From the NCBI GenBank assembly GCA_947503775.1, contig CANNFE010000004.1:248001-312000 (forward strand): 64,000 nucleotides of DNA. The letters are read 5' to 3'. This DNA is from an uncultured Paracoccaceae bacterium (GTDB lineage: Bacteria; Pseudomonadota; Alphaproteobacteria; Rhodobacterales; Rhodobacteraceae). Each line of letters starts with the position of its first letter. Position 1 is the first letter of the stretch. Positions 52,835-60,517 of this stretch are shown piece after piece. The notes beneath the pieces are model-generated. The model was not told the origin of the DNA and ran no database searches. It worked only from the letters and a program-made list of their open reading frames with translations. The position numbers were made by a program, and so were the translations under genes.

Positions 52835-53746
52835 TCAGAAGACGAAGGAGAACCCGACCGAGCCGATCTGCTGCTCGCCGGACTGGCCCACGAATTCTTC
52901 GGAGAGCCAGGTGCTGCCCAGATGCATGCCAATCCGGTCCGAGAGCTTGACCTTCAGGCTGGCGCGGAACCGGCGCCGGGTATCCCGCGCTTCAGGGCCG
53001 TAGGACGGGAAATAGAGGCTGTCGCCGATATAGGCGACATCGGCGCCCAGAACGAGCGAGGTGCCCACGGGAGATCTGTCGATCCCCGGGAAGCGCTGGC
53101 CGGTCACGACATCGCGCACGCCCAGATCATTGTGGCCGACATCGCCGATCACCAGATCGCCGCCAATGCGGGCCAGCGTTTCGACGCCGAGCTGCGCTTC
53201 AGCGAAGGGGCGGAAGGAGAGTTTCGGACGGGGCTGGAACCGGTGTGCAATCTCGCCGCTGGCCATCAGGCGTGTGGTGTTGTCGATCTGCTTTTCGATC
53301 GTCTCGAGGCTGGGAAGGCTGGCCTTCATGCGTTTGTGCAGATCGAATTGCAGATCGTCGAGCCCGGTGCTGGGACCGACCGAAACCAAATCGAGCCCGA
53401 GACGGTATTCGACAGGTCCGGTCGCAGCATAGCTGTGCAGGCCCGCCGCGATGGTTCCGGCCCAAGGGCGATCGAAGGGATCTGGGAGGGAGAGGTTCGC
53501 GGGAGAGATGATTTCCGCCCGCAAGCGGTATTCAAGGACATCGCCGAGCTTGGTGGGCAGTTTGTCCCCTCTGGGCCTGCCGCGCAGATAGCTGAGCGTC
53601 AGGCTGGCGGTGCGCCAGCGATCGCGCCCGTCGCCCAGCATATCGTTGCTGAAGAGCTGGCCCCAGCCAAGCGCGACGCGCCGGTCATCGGCCATAAGAG
53701 GGCTGGCGAGCGCCCAGAGGAGCGCCGCGATAAGAAGACGGGTCAT
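52835..53746 (-). CDS. LpxR-like outer-membrane protein (DUF2219)
   Basis: A 303-aa protein with signal peptide (1-19) and many amphipathic beta strands ending in an aromatic residue (F-V-F), as in outer-membrane barrels. SNDMLGDGRDRWRTAS near residue 33 and DPFDRPWAGT near 90 resemble the N-D...R-W and F-D-R-P-x-A-G blocks of LpxR, which removes 3'-acyloxyacyl chains from lipid A. Activity is inferred. Not obviously linked to its neighbours. Confidence 0.72.
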   Translation of the reverse strand: MTRLLIAALLWALASPLMADDRRVALGWGQLFSNDMLGDGRDRWRTASLTLSYLRGRPRGDKLPTKLGDVLEYRLRAEIISPANLSLPDPFDRPWAGTIAAGLHSYAATGPVEYRLGLDLVSVGPSTGLDDLQFDLHKRMKASLPSLETIEKQIDNTTRLMASGEIAHRFQPRPKLSFRPFAEAQLGVETLARIGGDLVIGDVGHNDLGVRDVVTGQRFPGIDRSPVGTSLVLGADVAYIGDSLYFPSYGPEARDTRRRFRASLKVKLSDRIGMHLGSTWLSEEFVGQSGEQQIGSVGFSFVF

Positions 53747-53907
53747 GATAAGATCCTCAAGACGGACGGTGCCGCGTTTACGGGATCTTTATGAGCCAGA
53801 GCCCTCTCGGACAGGTTAACCGATCCCTTTCAGATCGGGCGTATCGCTCCTCTTCGAGGCCAAAAGTTCGTAAACCTCGAGGTAATTTTGAGATGAGTTT
53901 TCGCAAA

Positions 53908-53938
53908 GAAAAGGCCGCAGCATAGCGCTGCGGCCTTT
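53908..53938. terminator. two-way intrinsic terminator
   Basis: AAAGGCCGCAGC (53910-53921) pairs with GCTGCGGCCTTT (53927-53938), loop ATAGC. On the minus strand it ends with TTTTCTTT and follows the substrate-binding protein gene by about 20 bases; the last gene of the pyrimidine operon. Confidence 0.85.
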
Positions 53939-53959
53939 CGCGTTGGGTTATCGGCGGCT

Positions 53960-54946
53960 TTAGTTAAGCGCCATATCCGTAACCGCATGCGTCCAGGCAC
54001 CCTCCGGCTCGGCGCTGATAACGGGGTCGGAGCCACCGGCAAGGAGGGTTTCGACCGTGCGCTGGTAGGCCTCGGGGTCCAGAGCGCCGTTTTCGGTATC
54101 GATGAGCTTGGCGATCTCGCCCATCATGCGTTTCTGGTGTTCTTCGGACTGGGCGCCGGTTTCATCGTATTCGAGGATGATCTCGGCGGCGGCATCAGGG
54201 TTTTCCACGGCCCATTGCCAGCCCTGCATGGAGGCGGCGACGAACTTGGCCATCTTCTCGACGAAGGCGGGATCCTCGAGGTTTTCCTCGAGCGTGTAGA
54301 TGCCGTCCTCGAGCGTGGCGACGCCCTGATCCTCGTAGCGGAAGGTCACGAGTTCATCCTCGGAGACGCCCGCATCGAGGACCTGACCGTATTCGTTATA
54401 GGTCATGGTCGAGATGCAATCGGCCTGCCGCTGCAGGAGCGGATCAACGTTGAAGCCCTGCTTGAGGACGGTGATGCCGTCTTCGCCGCCATCGGTGGAA
54501 ATGCCTTCCTGCGCCATCCAGCTGAGGAACGGGTATTCGTTGCCGAAGAACCAGACGCCGATGGTCTTGCCGCGGAAATCCTCGGGGCCTTCGATGCCGG
54601 TATCCTTCCAGCAGGTCAGCATCAGGCCGGAGGTCTTGAAGGGCTGCGCGATGTTGACGACCGGCAGGCCTTTCTCGCGCGCGGCGAGCGCCGAGGGCAT
54701 CCAGTTCAGCATCACGTCCGCGCCGCCGCCCGCGAGGACCTGGGGCGGTGCGATATCAGGGCCGCCGGGCAGGATCGTGACGTCAAGCCCTTCCTCTTCG
54801 TAATAGCCGTTCTCGAGCGCGACGTAGTAGCCCGCGAACTGGGCCTGCGTGACCCATTGAAGCTGAAGCCGGACCTCGTTGTCCTGCGCGGCAGCTGCGC
54901 TGGCGAGGCCGGAGGCAAGGGCGGCGCTTGTCAGAAGGTGTTTCAT
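53960..54946 (-). CDS. ABC transporter substrate-binding protein (NMT1/ThiY-like)
   Basis: A 328-aa periplasmic protein with signal peptide (1-20, ending AAA). VRLQLQWVTQAQFAGYYVALENGYY (in part, residues about 25-48) is the NMT1/THI5-like opening for pyrimidine-like ligands, and GKTIGVWFFGNEYPFLSW follows. It belongs with the two permeases and ATPase upstream. Since the cluster degrades pyrimidines, the ligand is probably a pyrimidine or hydroxymethylpyrimidine, by inference. Confidence 0.9.
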   Translation of the reverse strand: MKHLLTSAALASGLASAAAAQDNEVRLQLQWVTQAQFAGYYVALENGYYEEEGLDVTILPGGPDIAPPQVLAGGGADVMLNWMPSALAAREKGLPVVNIAQPFKTSGLMLTCWKDTGIEGPEDFRGKTIGVWFFGNEYPFLSWMAQEGISTDGGEDGITVLKQGFNVDPLLQRQADCISTMTYNEYGQVLDAGVSEDELVTFRYEDQGVATLEDGIYTLEENLEDPAFVEKMAKFVAASMQGWQWAVENPDAAAEIILEYDETGAQSEEHQKRMMGEIAKLIDTENGALDPEAYQRTVETLLAGGSDPVISAEPEGAWTHAVTDMALN

Positions 54947-54980
54947 GGATGGTTCTCCCCTATTGGTGGTCTTTTTATCC

Positions 54981-55835
54981 TCAGGATCGGGCCCGCTGGG
55001 ACGGATGCCAGAAGGTGATAGCGCGTTCGATTATGGCAACGGCCCCATAGAAGGCCGAACCGGCAAGCGCGGCAACCACGATCTCGGCCCAGACCATATC
55101 GAGCGCGAGCTGACCGACGGAAGTCGAGATGCGAAAGCCCATGCCAACTGTGGGCGATCCGAAGAATTCGGCGACGATTGCACCGATCAGGGCCAGAGTT
55201 GTCGAAATTTTAAGCCCGTTGAAGATGAAGGGCATTGCGGCGGGCAGGCGCAGTTTGGCGAGGCTGGTCCAGTAGCCCGCGCCATAGGTCCGCATCAGGT
55301 CGCGCTGCATGGCATCGGCGGATTTGAGGCCCGCGACGGTGTTCACGAGGATCGGAAAGAACACCATGACGCCGACGACGGCGGCCTTGCTTTCCCAGTC
55401 GTTGCCAAGCCATTTGACGAAGATCGGGGCGATGCCGACGATGGGCAGGGCCGCCATGAAGCTGCCGACGGGCAGGATGCCCCGGCGCAGGAAATCGGAG
55501 CGGTCGGCGAAGATGGCCACGATGAAGGCCGCGATGGCCCCGAAGGCGTAGCCGGGCAGCGCGCCCTTGAGAATGGTCTGCTGGAAGTCCGCCCAGAGGA
55601 TCGAGGTTTCGCTCGCAAAGCGGGCGGCGATGGCCGAAGGCGGCGGCAGGATAACGCCCGAGACGCCGAGGGCGCGGACCAGATGCTCCCAGATCAGAAG
55701 CAGCGTCAGGCCGAAGATCGCGGGCACAGCGAGGCGGACCCAGCGCCGTTCGGGATGGCGGGAGAGGACGACGTTGAGGCCCCAACCGGCGGCCCAGATG
55801 GCGAGCGCGATCAGAAGGGCGGCGGGGGGGCTCAT
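54981..55835 (-). CDS. ABC transporter permease
   Basis: A 284-aa inner-membrane permease with six predicted helices. The C-terminal half holds the binding-protein-dependent transport motif with RTYGAGYWTSLAKLRLPAAMPFIF (in part), the EAA loop that contacts the ATPase. The ATG at 55835 overlaps the stop of the preceding permease (ATGA). Confidence 0.92.
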   Translation of the reverse strand: MSPPAALLIALAIWAAGWGLNVVLSRHPERRWVRLAVPAIFGLTLLLIWEHLVRALGVSGVILPPPSAIAARFASETSILWADFQQTILKGALPGYAFGAIAAFIVAIFADRSDFLRRGILPVGSFMAALPIVGIAPIFVKWLGNDWESKAAVVGVMVFFPILVNTVAGLKSADAMQRDLMRTYGAGYWTSLAKLRLPAAMPFIFNGLKISTTLALIGAIVAEFFGSPTVGMGFRISTSVGQLALDMVWAEIVVAALAGSAFYGAVAIIERAITFWHPSQRARS

Positions 55836-56821
55836 GCGGGGGCGATCCCCATGCGGCGGAGCGTTGCCCGTTCGATCAGGGCAAGCGCGCCAACGAGAAG
55901 CGCGGCGGCGATGGCGGCGGCAAAGAGCGCGGCCCAGGCAACGAGCGGCTGGCCGAACTGGTCGCCGACCAGCATGCGCGCGCCGAGACCCGCGCGGGCG
56001 CCGGTGGGCAGCTCTCCGACGATGGTGCCGACGAGGCTGGCGGCGATGCCGATCTTAAGGCTGGCAAAGAGATAGGGGGCGGAGGCGGGCAGGCGCAGCT
56101 TGAGGAACTCCTGAAGGCGGCTCGCGCTATAGGTCCTGAGCAGGTCGAGCTGCATCGCATCCGGACTGCGCAGACCTTTGACCATGCCGACGACGACCGG
56201 AAAGAAGCTGAGATAGGCGGCAATCATCGCCTTGGGGAAGAGCCCCTGGATCCCGATGGCCCCCAGCATGACAATCACCATCGGCGCGACGGCCAGGATC
56301 GGCACGGTCTGGGAGGCGATGGCCCAGGGCATGATGCTCAGATCCATGGCGCGCGAATAGACGATGCCGACGGCCAGCAGGATGCCAAGCCCGGTGCCGA
56401 TGGCAAAGCCCAGAAGTGTAGCCGACACCGTGACCCAGCCGTGATAGACGAGACTGCGTTTGGAGGTGACGCGTTTGAGCGCGATCGTGTCCCACAGCTC
56501 TGCTGCCACCTGATGGGGCGACGGAAGGCGCGGACGGTCCTGGTTGAAGGTCTGGGGGATGATACCGGTATTGCGGAGCGCGAGGGAGGTGCCGGTCAGC
56601 TCCTGCCGGGCGATGGCGGTGTCCGGGGCGACAGGGATCCCGTCGCGCTCGGCCTGGCTGGCGGCGGCGTGCATGTTCATCGGGACGACCGCGATATACC
56701 ACAGCGCGATGATGCCCGCGACGATGGTCAGGATCGGGGCCGCCGCCCCGGTGATCCGCCGCAAGGCGCGGCCGGTCGCGCCGATCCCGGCGCCGGGGGC
56801 TGCGATGGGCGCATCGGTCAC
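55832..56821 (-). CDS. ABC transporter permease with extended N-terminus
   Basis: A 329-aa permease. One helix near residues 25-45 and a periplasmic stretch of about 60 residues precede the usual six-helix core. LLRTYSASRLQEFLKLRLPASAPYLFA (in part) is the EAA loop. The GTG at 56821 overlaps the GNAT stop (GTGA), which decides the start; longer frames run inside the GNAT gene. Partner of the other permease. Confidence 0.88.
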   Translation of the reverse strand: MTDAPIAAPGAGIGATGRALRRITGAAAPILTIVAGIIALWYIAVVPMNMHAAASQAERDGIPVAPDTAIARQELTGTSLALRNTGIIPQTFNQDRPRLPSPHQVAAELWDTIALKRVTSKRSLVYHGWVTVSATLLGFAIGTGLGILLAVGIVYSRAMDLSIMPWAIASQTVPILAVAPMVIVMLGAIGIQGLFPKAMIAAYLSFFPVVVGMVKGLRSPDAMQLDLLRTYSASRLQEFLKLRLPASAPYLFASLKIGIAASLVGTIVGELPTGARAGLGARMLVGDQFGQPLVAWAALFAAAIAAALLVGALALIERATLRRMGIAPA

Positions 56822-57270
56822 GCGCGCCACTCGTAGAGGATGTCGGGCAGGCCCTCCTCGTTCTCGCCGATGGTGCGACGGGTTTCCGTAAAGCCCTCGC
56901 GCATGTAAAGCCTGCGGGCATCCCGGTTGATGACGAAGGTCCAGAGAGCAAGCTGCGGCCGATTTTCCTTGGCGGCGTTCAAGAGCCGGGTGCCGGTGCC
57001 CTGCCCTCTTGCCGCAGCATCGACGTAAAGCGCTGTGATCAGATCGGCCGCATCCCGCGCGATGAACCCGATGACGACCCCCTCTTCCTCGGCGACAAAG
57101 ACGGAGCGCGCCGCAAGGACCGCAGTGCGGTAGTGGTGTTCGACATCGCGGCGGGAATGGACGCGCGGCATCCATTTTGTCTGATCGATCCAATCGTTGA
57201 GAATGGCCGCGCAGGCGGCGGCATCAGAGAGGCGACCCGTGCGGATGAGGCCTGTCATCTCAGCCGTCAT
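56818..57270 (-). CDS. GNAT family N-acetyltransferase
   Basis: A 150-aa acetyltransferase. ALYVDAAARGQGTGTRLLNAAK (in part) is the acetyl-CoA-binding V-x-x-x-x-R-G-x-G/A motif, and INRDARRLYMREGF is motif B. Substrate unknown. The gene is coupled on both sides, starting before the ATPase stop and ending in the start of the permease, so it is an integral part of this transporter operon, which is unusual. Confidence 0.88.
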   Translation of the reverse strand: MTAEMTGLIRTGRLSDAAACAAILNDWIDQTKWMPRVHSRRDVEHHYRTAVLAARSVFVAEEEGVVIGFIARDAADLITALYVDAAARGQGTGTRLLNAAKENRPQLALWTFVINRDARRLYMREGFTETRRTIGENEEGLPDILYEWRA

Positions 57271-58108
57271 GACCGGCTCTCAGACCGTCGCGGACGCGGT
57301 GGGCGATCTCGATGAATTCACGGCTGTCGCGGATATCGAGGGGGCGCTCTTTCGGCAGCGGGCTTTCGATGACGTCGGTGATGCGTCCAGGGCGCGGGCT
57401 CATCACGACGATCCTGGTTGAGAGGAACACCGCCTCGGGGATCGAATGGGTGACGAAGGCGATGGTCTTGTCGGTGCGGGCCCAGAGGTCGAGCAGTTCC
57501 TCGTTCAGCTTGTCGCGGACGATCTCGTCGAGCGCGCCGAAGGGTTCGTCCATTAGTAGGATCTCGGCATCGAAGGCCAGCGCCCGCGCGATGGAGGCGC
57601 GCTGCTGCATGCCGCCCGAAAGCTGCCAGGGGTATTTGCCGCCGAAGCCTTCCAGATCGACGAGGGAGAGGACCCGGTCGGTCCGCTCCTGACGCTCGGA
57701 TTTGGAGAGGCCCATGATCTCGAGCGGAAGCTGGATGTTGCGGGCGATGGTCCGCCACGGGTAAAGGCCCGCCGCCTGAAAGACATAGCCATAGGCGCGG
57801 GCGCGGCGAGCCTCGTCGGGGGTCATGCCGTTGACGGTGATCTCCCCGGCGGTCGGCGTCTCGAGCCCGGCCATGACGCGCAGGAATGTGGTCTTGCCGC
57901 AGCCGGACGGGCCGATGAAGGAGACGAAGTCGCCTGCGTTTATCGTCAGGTTGACGTCCCGAAGCGCGTGGACGGGGCCGTCATTGGTTTCGAAGGTAAG
58001 ATCGAGCGCGCGCGCCTCGATGACGGGCGACGCGGCGTCCCGGGCTTGACCCGGGACCTCTTGCTGGGATCCTATTCCGTCGGGCACCGCGTCAGCTCCG
58101 TCCTGCAT
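57260..58108 (-). CDS. ABC transporter ATP-binding protein
   Basis: A 282-aa ATPase of the NitT/TauT/ThiZ type. Walker A is GPSGCGKT at 66-73, signature LSGGMQQR, and Walker B LLMDEPFGALDE. Residues 18-24 (VPGQARD) are encoded exactly by a 21-bp palindromic repeat copy (58037-58057), so the first 28 residues look like a late addition. The next in-frame residues start the normal fold. It begins 3 bases after the stop of the upstream hypothetical gene. Confidence 0.93.
   Translation of the reverse strand: MQDGADAVPDGIGSQQEVPGQARDAASPVIEARALDLTFETNDGPVHALRDVNLTINAGDFVSFIGPSGCGKTTFLRVMAGLETPTAGEITVNGMTPDEARRARAYGYVFQAAGLYPWRTIARNIQLPLEIMGLSKSERQERTDRVLSLVDLEGFGGKYPWQLSGGMQQRASIARALAFDAEILLMDEPFGALDEIVRDKLNEELLDLWARTDKTIAFVTHSIPEAVFLSTRIVVMSPRPGRITDVIESPLPKERPLDIRDSREFIEIAHRVRDGLRAGHDG
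58037..58057. repeat. palindromic repeat, copy B, inside coding sequence
   Basis: GTCCCGGG arm, CTTGA centre, CCCGGGAC arm, then CTC. It lies in frame within codons 18-24 of the ABC ATPase gene and gives the peptide VPGQARD. Same core as copies A, C and D. Confidence 0.88.
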
Positions 58109-58111
58109 GGC

Positions 58112-58633
58112 TCATTGACCGGGTCCACCGAGATCGCGCGGCTCGGTCCGTTTCGGTCGCGGGCCGCCTCCTTCCCACCGCTGGGTCGTGAAGACATCCT
58201 GTGACAGTCGAGTATCGATCCACCGCCGAAAGAAATCGGGGCTGACGACGGCGAACATGTACTGATCGGAATTGGTGTCGACCATGAGAAGTGTCTGGCT
58301 GCGCGCTTCGATCATCGCCGATGCGCTGGCCAACATATCCGGCAGATCGCCGCTTGCCTCGATCCTGTCCTGCTCTGCAGGGTCCAGAGGCGGTAGAGAC
58401 TTGCGCGACAGAAGCGGGGCGAGCTCGGCCAGAAACGCATCGAAGTCATCGCGCCAATCAAGATGGCCCAGCAGGCCGTCCTGTGCCAGACGGGCGACGA
58501 TCGCGGTGTCGTCCTCTGCCTGAGGCGCGCCGTGCTCTCCTATTTCCCGGCGAAGCTCCTGATCAAAGACCGGCAGAGCGTGAAAGTCAGGCGTTCGGTC
58601 TTGCAAAACCTTTTCGAACAGACGTTTGAGCAT
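58112..58633 (-). CDS. hypothetical protein in the pyrimidine operon
   Basis: A 173-aa acidic cytoplasmic protein that I cannot assign. The C-terminal LLMVDTNSDQYMFAVVSPDFFRRW resembles DUF6630-type proteins, with low certainty. It starts 3 bases after the hydA stop and ends 3 bases before the ATPase start, so it is co-translated with both. No catalytic motif. The last residues (RTEPRDLGGPGQ) look unstructured. Confidence 0.65.
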   Translation of the reverse strand: MLKRLFEKVLQDRTPDFHALPVFDQELRREIGEHGAPQAEDDTAIVARLAQDGLLGHLDWRDDFDAFLAELAPLLSRKSLPPLDPAEQDRIEASGDLPDMLASASAMIEARSQTLLMVDTNSDQYMFAVVSPDFFRRWIDTRLSQDVFTTQRWEGGGPRPKRTEPRDLGGPGQ

Positions 58634-58636
58634 GTC

Positions 58637-60097
58637 TTAGATCCCCGCCGGGATATTCATCGGATCGCGCTGGATCTGCTTGGGGGCGGTGAGCTCTTTC
58701 CATTGGCTGAGCGCCTTGGAGGCGCTGGCGAAGGGGGGGCGTTTGACGAAGCGGCCGCGGCCTGGTTGCGGCTGGGAGTTCTGGCCCCAGGACCAGATGA
58801 CCTCGCCCCGGCTGAGCGTATGGCGCGCCTGGGCTGTGACCTCCCATCCTTCGAAGACGTTGTAGTCGAGGACCGAATGGTGATTGGCCGGAGAGATCGT
58901 CTTGGAGATCTTGGGATCCCAGACGACGATATCGGCATCGGCGCCTTCGACGATGGCGCCTTTCTGGGGATAGATGTTGAGGATCTTAGCGACATTGGTC
59001 GAGGTGACGGCGACGAATTCCTCGGGCGTCAGGCGGCCCGTTTCGACGCCTTTGGTCCAGAGCACGGCGAGACGCTCCTCCAGCCCGTTGGAGCCGTTGG
59101 GGATCAGGGTGAAATTATCGATGCCCATCCGCTTTTGCTCGGTCGTGAAGGCGGCGTGGTCGGTGGCGACGACCTGCAGCGATCCGGCCTGAAGACCGGC
59201 CCAGAGGCTGTCCTGATGGTCCTTGGACCGGAAGGGCGGGGACATCACGCGGCGGGCGGCATGCTCCCAATCGGTGTGGAAATATTCGCTTTCATCGAGG
59301 GTCAGGAACTGGATCAGCGGCTCGCCGTAGACGCGCATCCCCTTCTGGCGCGCGCGGCGGATGGCCTCGTGGGCCTGCTCGCAGCTTACGTGGACGATAT
59401 AAAGCGGCGTGCCGGCGGCATCGGCGATGGTGATGGCGCGGTTGGCGGCCTCGCCTTCGAATTCGGGCGGGCGGGAATAGGCGTGGCCTTCGGGGCCGGT
59501 GATGCCTTTGGCCAGCATCTCGGCCTGCATGTCAGCGACCAGATCGCCGTTCTCGGCATGGACCATGGGCAGCGCGCCCAACTCGCGGCAGCGCTTGAAG
59601 GAGGCGAACATCTCGTCATCCTCGATCATCAGCGCGCCCTTGTAGGCCATGAAGTGCTTGAAGGAATTGACGCCCATCTCGACGGCGTCCTTCATCTCGG
59701 AAAAGACGGTCTCGTTCCAGCCGGTGATCGCCATGTGATAGCCGATATCCGAGCAGATCTGCGGGGCGGATTTGCGGTGCCATTCGTTGATGGCGTTCTT
59801 GATCGAGCCATCCTCGCCCGGAAGGCAGAAATCGACGAGCATCGTGGTGCCGCCCGTGGCGGCAGCCCAGGTGCCGCTTTCGAAGGTCTCGGCGGCGGTG
59901 GTGCCCATGAAGGGCATCTCGAGATGCGTATGCGGATCGATGCCGCCGGGGATGACATAGGCGCCCTCGGCGTCGATCACCTCGTCGCCGGAGAGGTTCT
60001 CGCCGATCTGCTTGATCGTCTCGCCTTCGATGAGGACATCAGCCTTCCACTGCCGGTCCGCGGTGAGGACGGTGCCGTTTTTGATGACTTTGGTCAT
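58637..60097 (-). CDS. hydA: dihydropyrimidinase (D-hydantoinase)
   Basis: A 486-aa zinc amidohydrolase opening the ring of dihydrouracil or dihydrothymine to N-carbamoyl-beta-alanine (or the methyl form). The metal ligands are H56 and H58 (DPHTH), K147 in SFKHFMAYKG, H180 in MVHAENGD, H236 in VHVSC, and D313 in ATDHAAF. In the cluster it acts after PreTA and before the ureidopropionase. The inserted GIY-YIG element begins 29 bases upstream of its ATG. Confidence 0.95.
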   Translation of the reverse strand: MTKVIKNGTVLTADRQWKADVLIEGETIKQIGENLSGDEVIDAEGAYVIPGGIDPHTHLEMPFMGTTAAETFESGTWAAATGGTTMLVDFCLPGEDGSIKNAINEWHRKSAPQICSDIGYHMAITGWNETVFSEMKDAVEMGVNSFKHFMAYKGALMIEDDEMFASFKRCRELGALPMVHAENGDLVADMQAEMLAKGITGPEGHAYSRPPEFEGEAANRAITIADAAGTPLYIVHVSCEQAHEAIRRARQKGMRVYGEPLIQFLTLDESEYFHTDWEHAARRVMSPPFRSKDHQDSLWAGLQAGSLQVVATDHAAFTTEQKRMGIDNFTLIPNGSNGLEERLAVLWTKGVETGRLTPEEFVAVTSTNVAKILNIYPQKGAIVEGADADIVVWDPKISKTISPANHHSVLDYNVFEGWEVTAQARHTLSRGEVIWSWGQNSQPQPGRGRFVKRPPFASASKALSQWKELTAPKQIQRDPMNIPAGI

Positions 60098-60129
60098 GAC
60101 CTATTGTCTCCCCTGCTCTTCCCGACGCT

Positions 60130-60150
60130 GTCCCGGGCTTGACCCGGGAC
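60130..60150. repeat. palindromic repeat, copy C (left end of the unit)
   Basis: GTCCCGGG arm, CTTGA centre, CCCGGGAC arm; followed by CTCGATTC and preceded by GCT. Perfect inverted partner of copy D. Confidence 0.9.
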
Positions 60151-60163
60151 CTCGATTCTCGTG

Positions 60164-60451
60164 CTAAAGCGGTATGTCATAGGTCACGTCCCGCCAGTTC
60201 GGATTGACCGACATGATAAGTTGATCTTTCCAGCTTCGATGCCAGCGTTTTATCCGGCGTTCCCGCTCCAGAGCACCTTCGTACGTCTCGTGAATCTCGA
60301 ACCAGACGAGCGTCTTGATCTTGTAGATCTTGGTATGCCCGTTCTTGATACCGGATCGATGCTCTTCCACCCTTCGGCGCAAGTCGTTTGTCGATCCCGT
60401 ATAGAGGGCGCCGCCCGGTCGGGAGGCCATGATGTAGACGAAGTATGGCAT
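60164..60451 (-). CDS. GIY-YIG nuclease family protein
   Basis: A 95-aa single-domain protein of the UPF0213/YhbQ type. VYIMASRPGGALYTGSTND has the GIY-YIG core in the variant Y-I...L-Y-T-G; LRRRVEEHRSG carries the catalytic Arg and GALERERRIKRW the metal-binding Glu. Such small proteins abound in alphaproteobacteria with unknown function. It is bounded by inverted palindromic repeats and sits inside a pyrimidine operon, on the same strand. No ribosome site is evident. Confidence 0.92.
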   Translation of the reverse strand: MPYFVYIMASRPGGALYTGSTNDLRRRVEEHRSGIKNGHTKIYKIKTLVWFEIHETYEGALERERRIKRWHRSWKDQLIMSVNPNWRDVTYDIPL

Positions 60452-60473
60452 ACCGGTTTTCTTTGGAATCGAG

Positions 60474-60494
60474 GTCCCGGGTCAAGCCCGGGAC
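60474..60494. repeat. palindromic repeat, copy D (right end of the unit)
   Basis: GTCCCGGG arm, TCAAG centre, CCCGGGAC arm; preceded by GAATCGAG and followed by AGC. Perfect inverted partner of copy C. It lies just upstream of the GIY-YIG start. Confidence 0.9.
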
Positions 60495-60517
60495 AGCGGA
60501 GAAAAGGATGGCTGCGG

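Larger units (their letters stand above)
60127..60497. mobile_element. putative mobile unit: GIY-YIG gene between inverted palindromic repeats
   Basis: Two 32-bp copies, 60127-60158 and 60466-60497, are identical in inverted orientation: GCT, then the 21-bp palindrome, then CTCGATTC. They enclose only the GIY-YIG gene, with five bases between stop and left copy and 14 between right copy and start. Without the unit hydA and the ureidopropionase gene would be about 50 bases apart. No target duplication was seen. That it moves as a unit is inference. Confidence 0.55.

Noticed and set aside
60107-60517. Target-site duplication around the GIY-YIG unit
   Set aside because: The bases outside the two 32-bp repeats (CCCGAC on the left, GGAGAA on the right) do not match in direct orientation.
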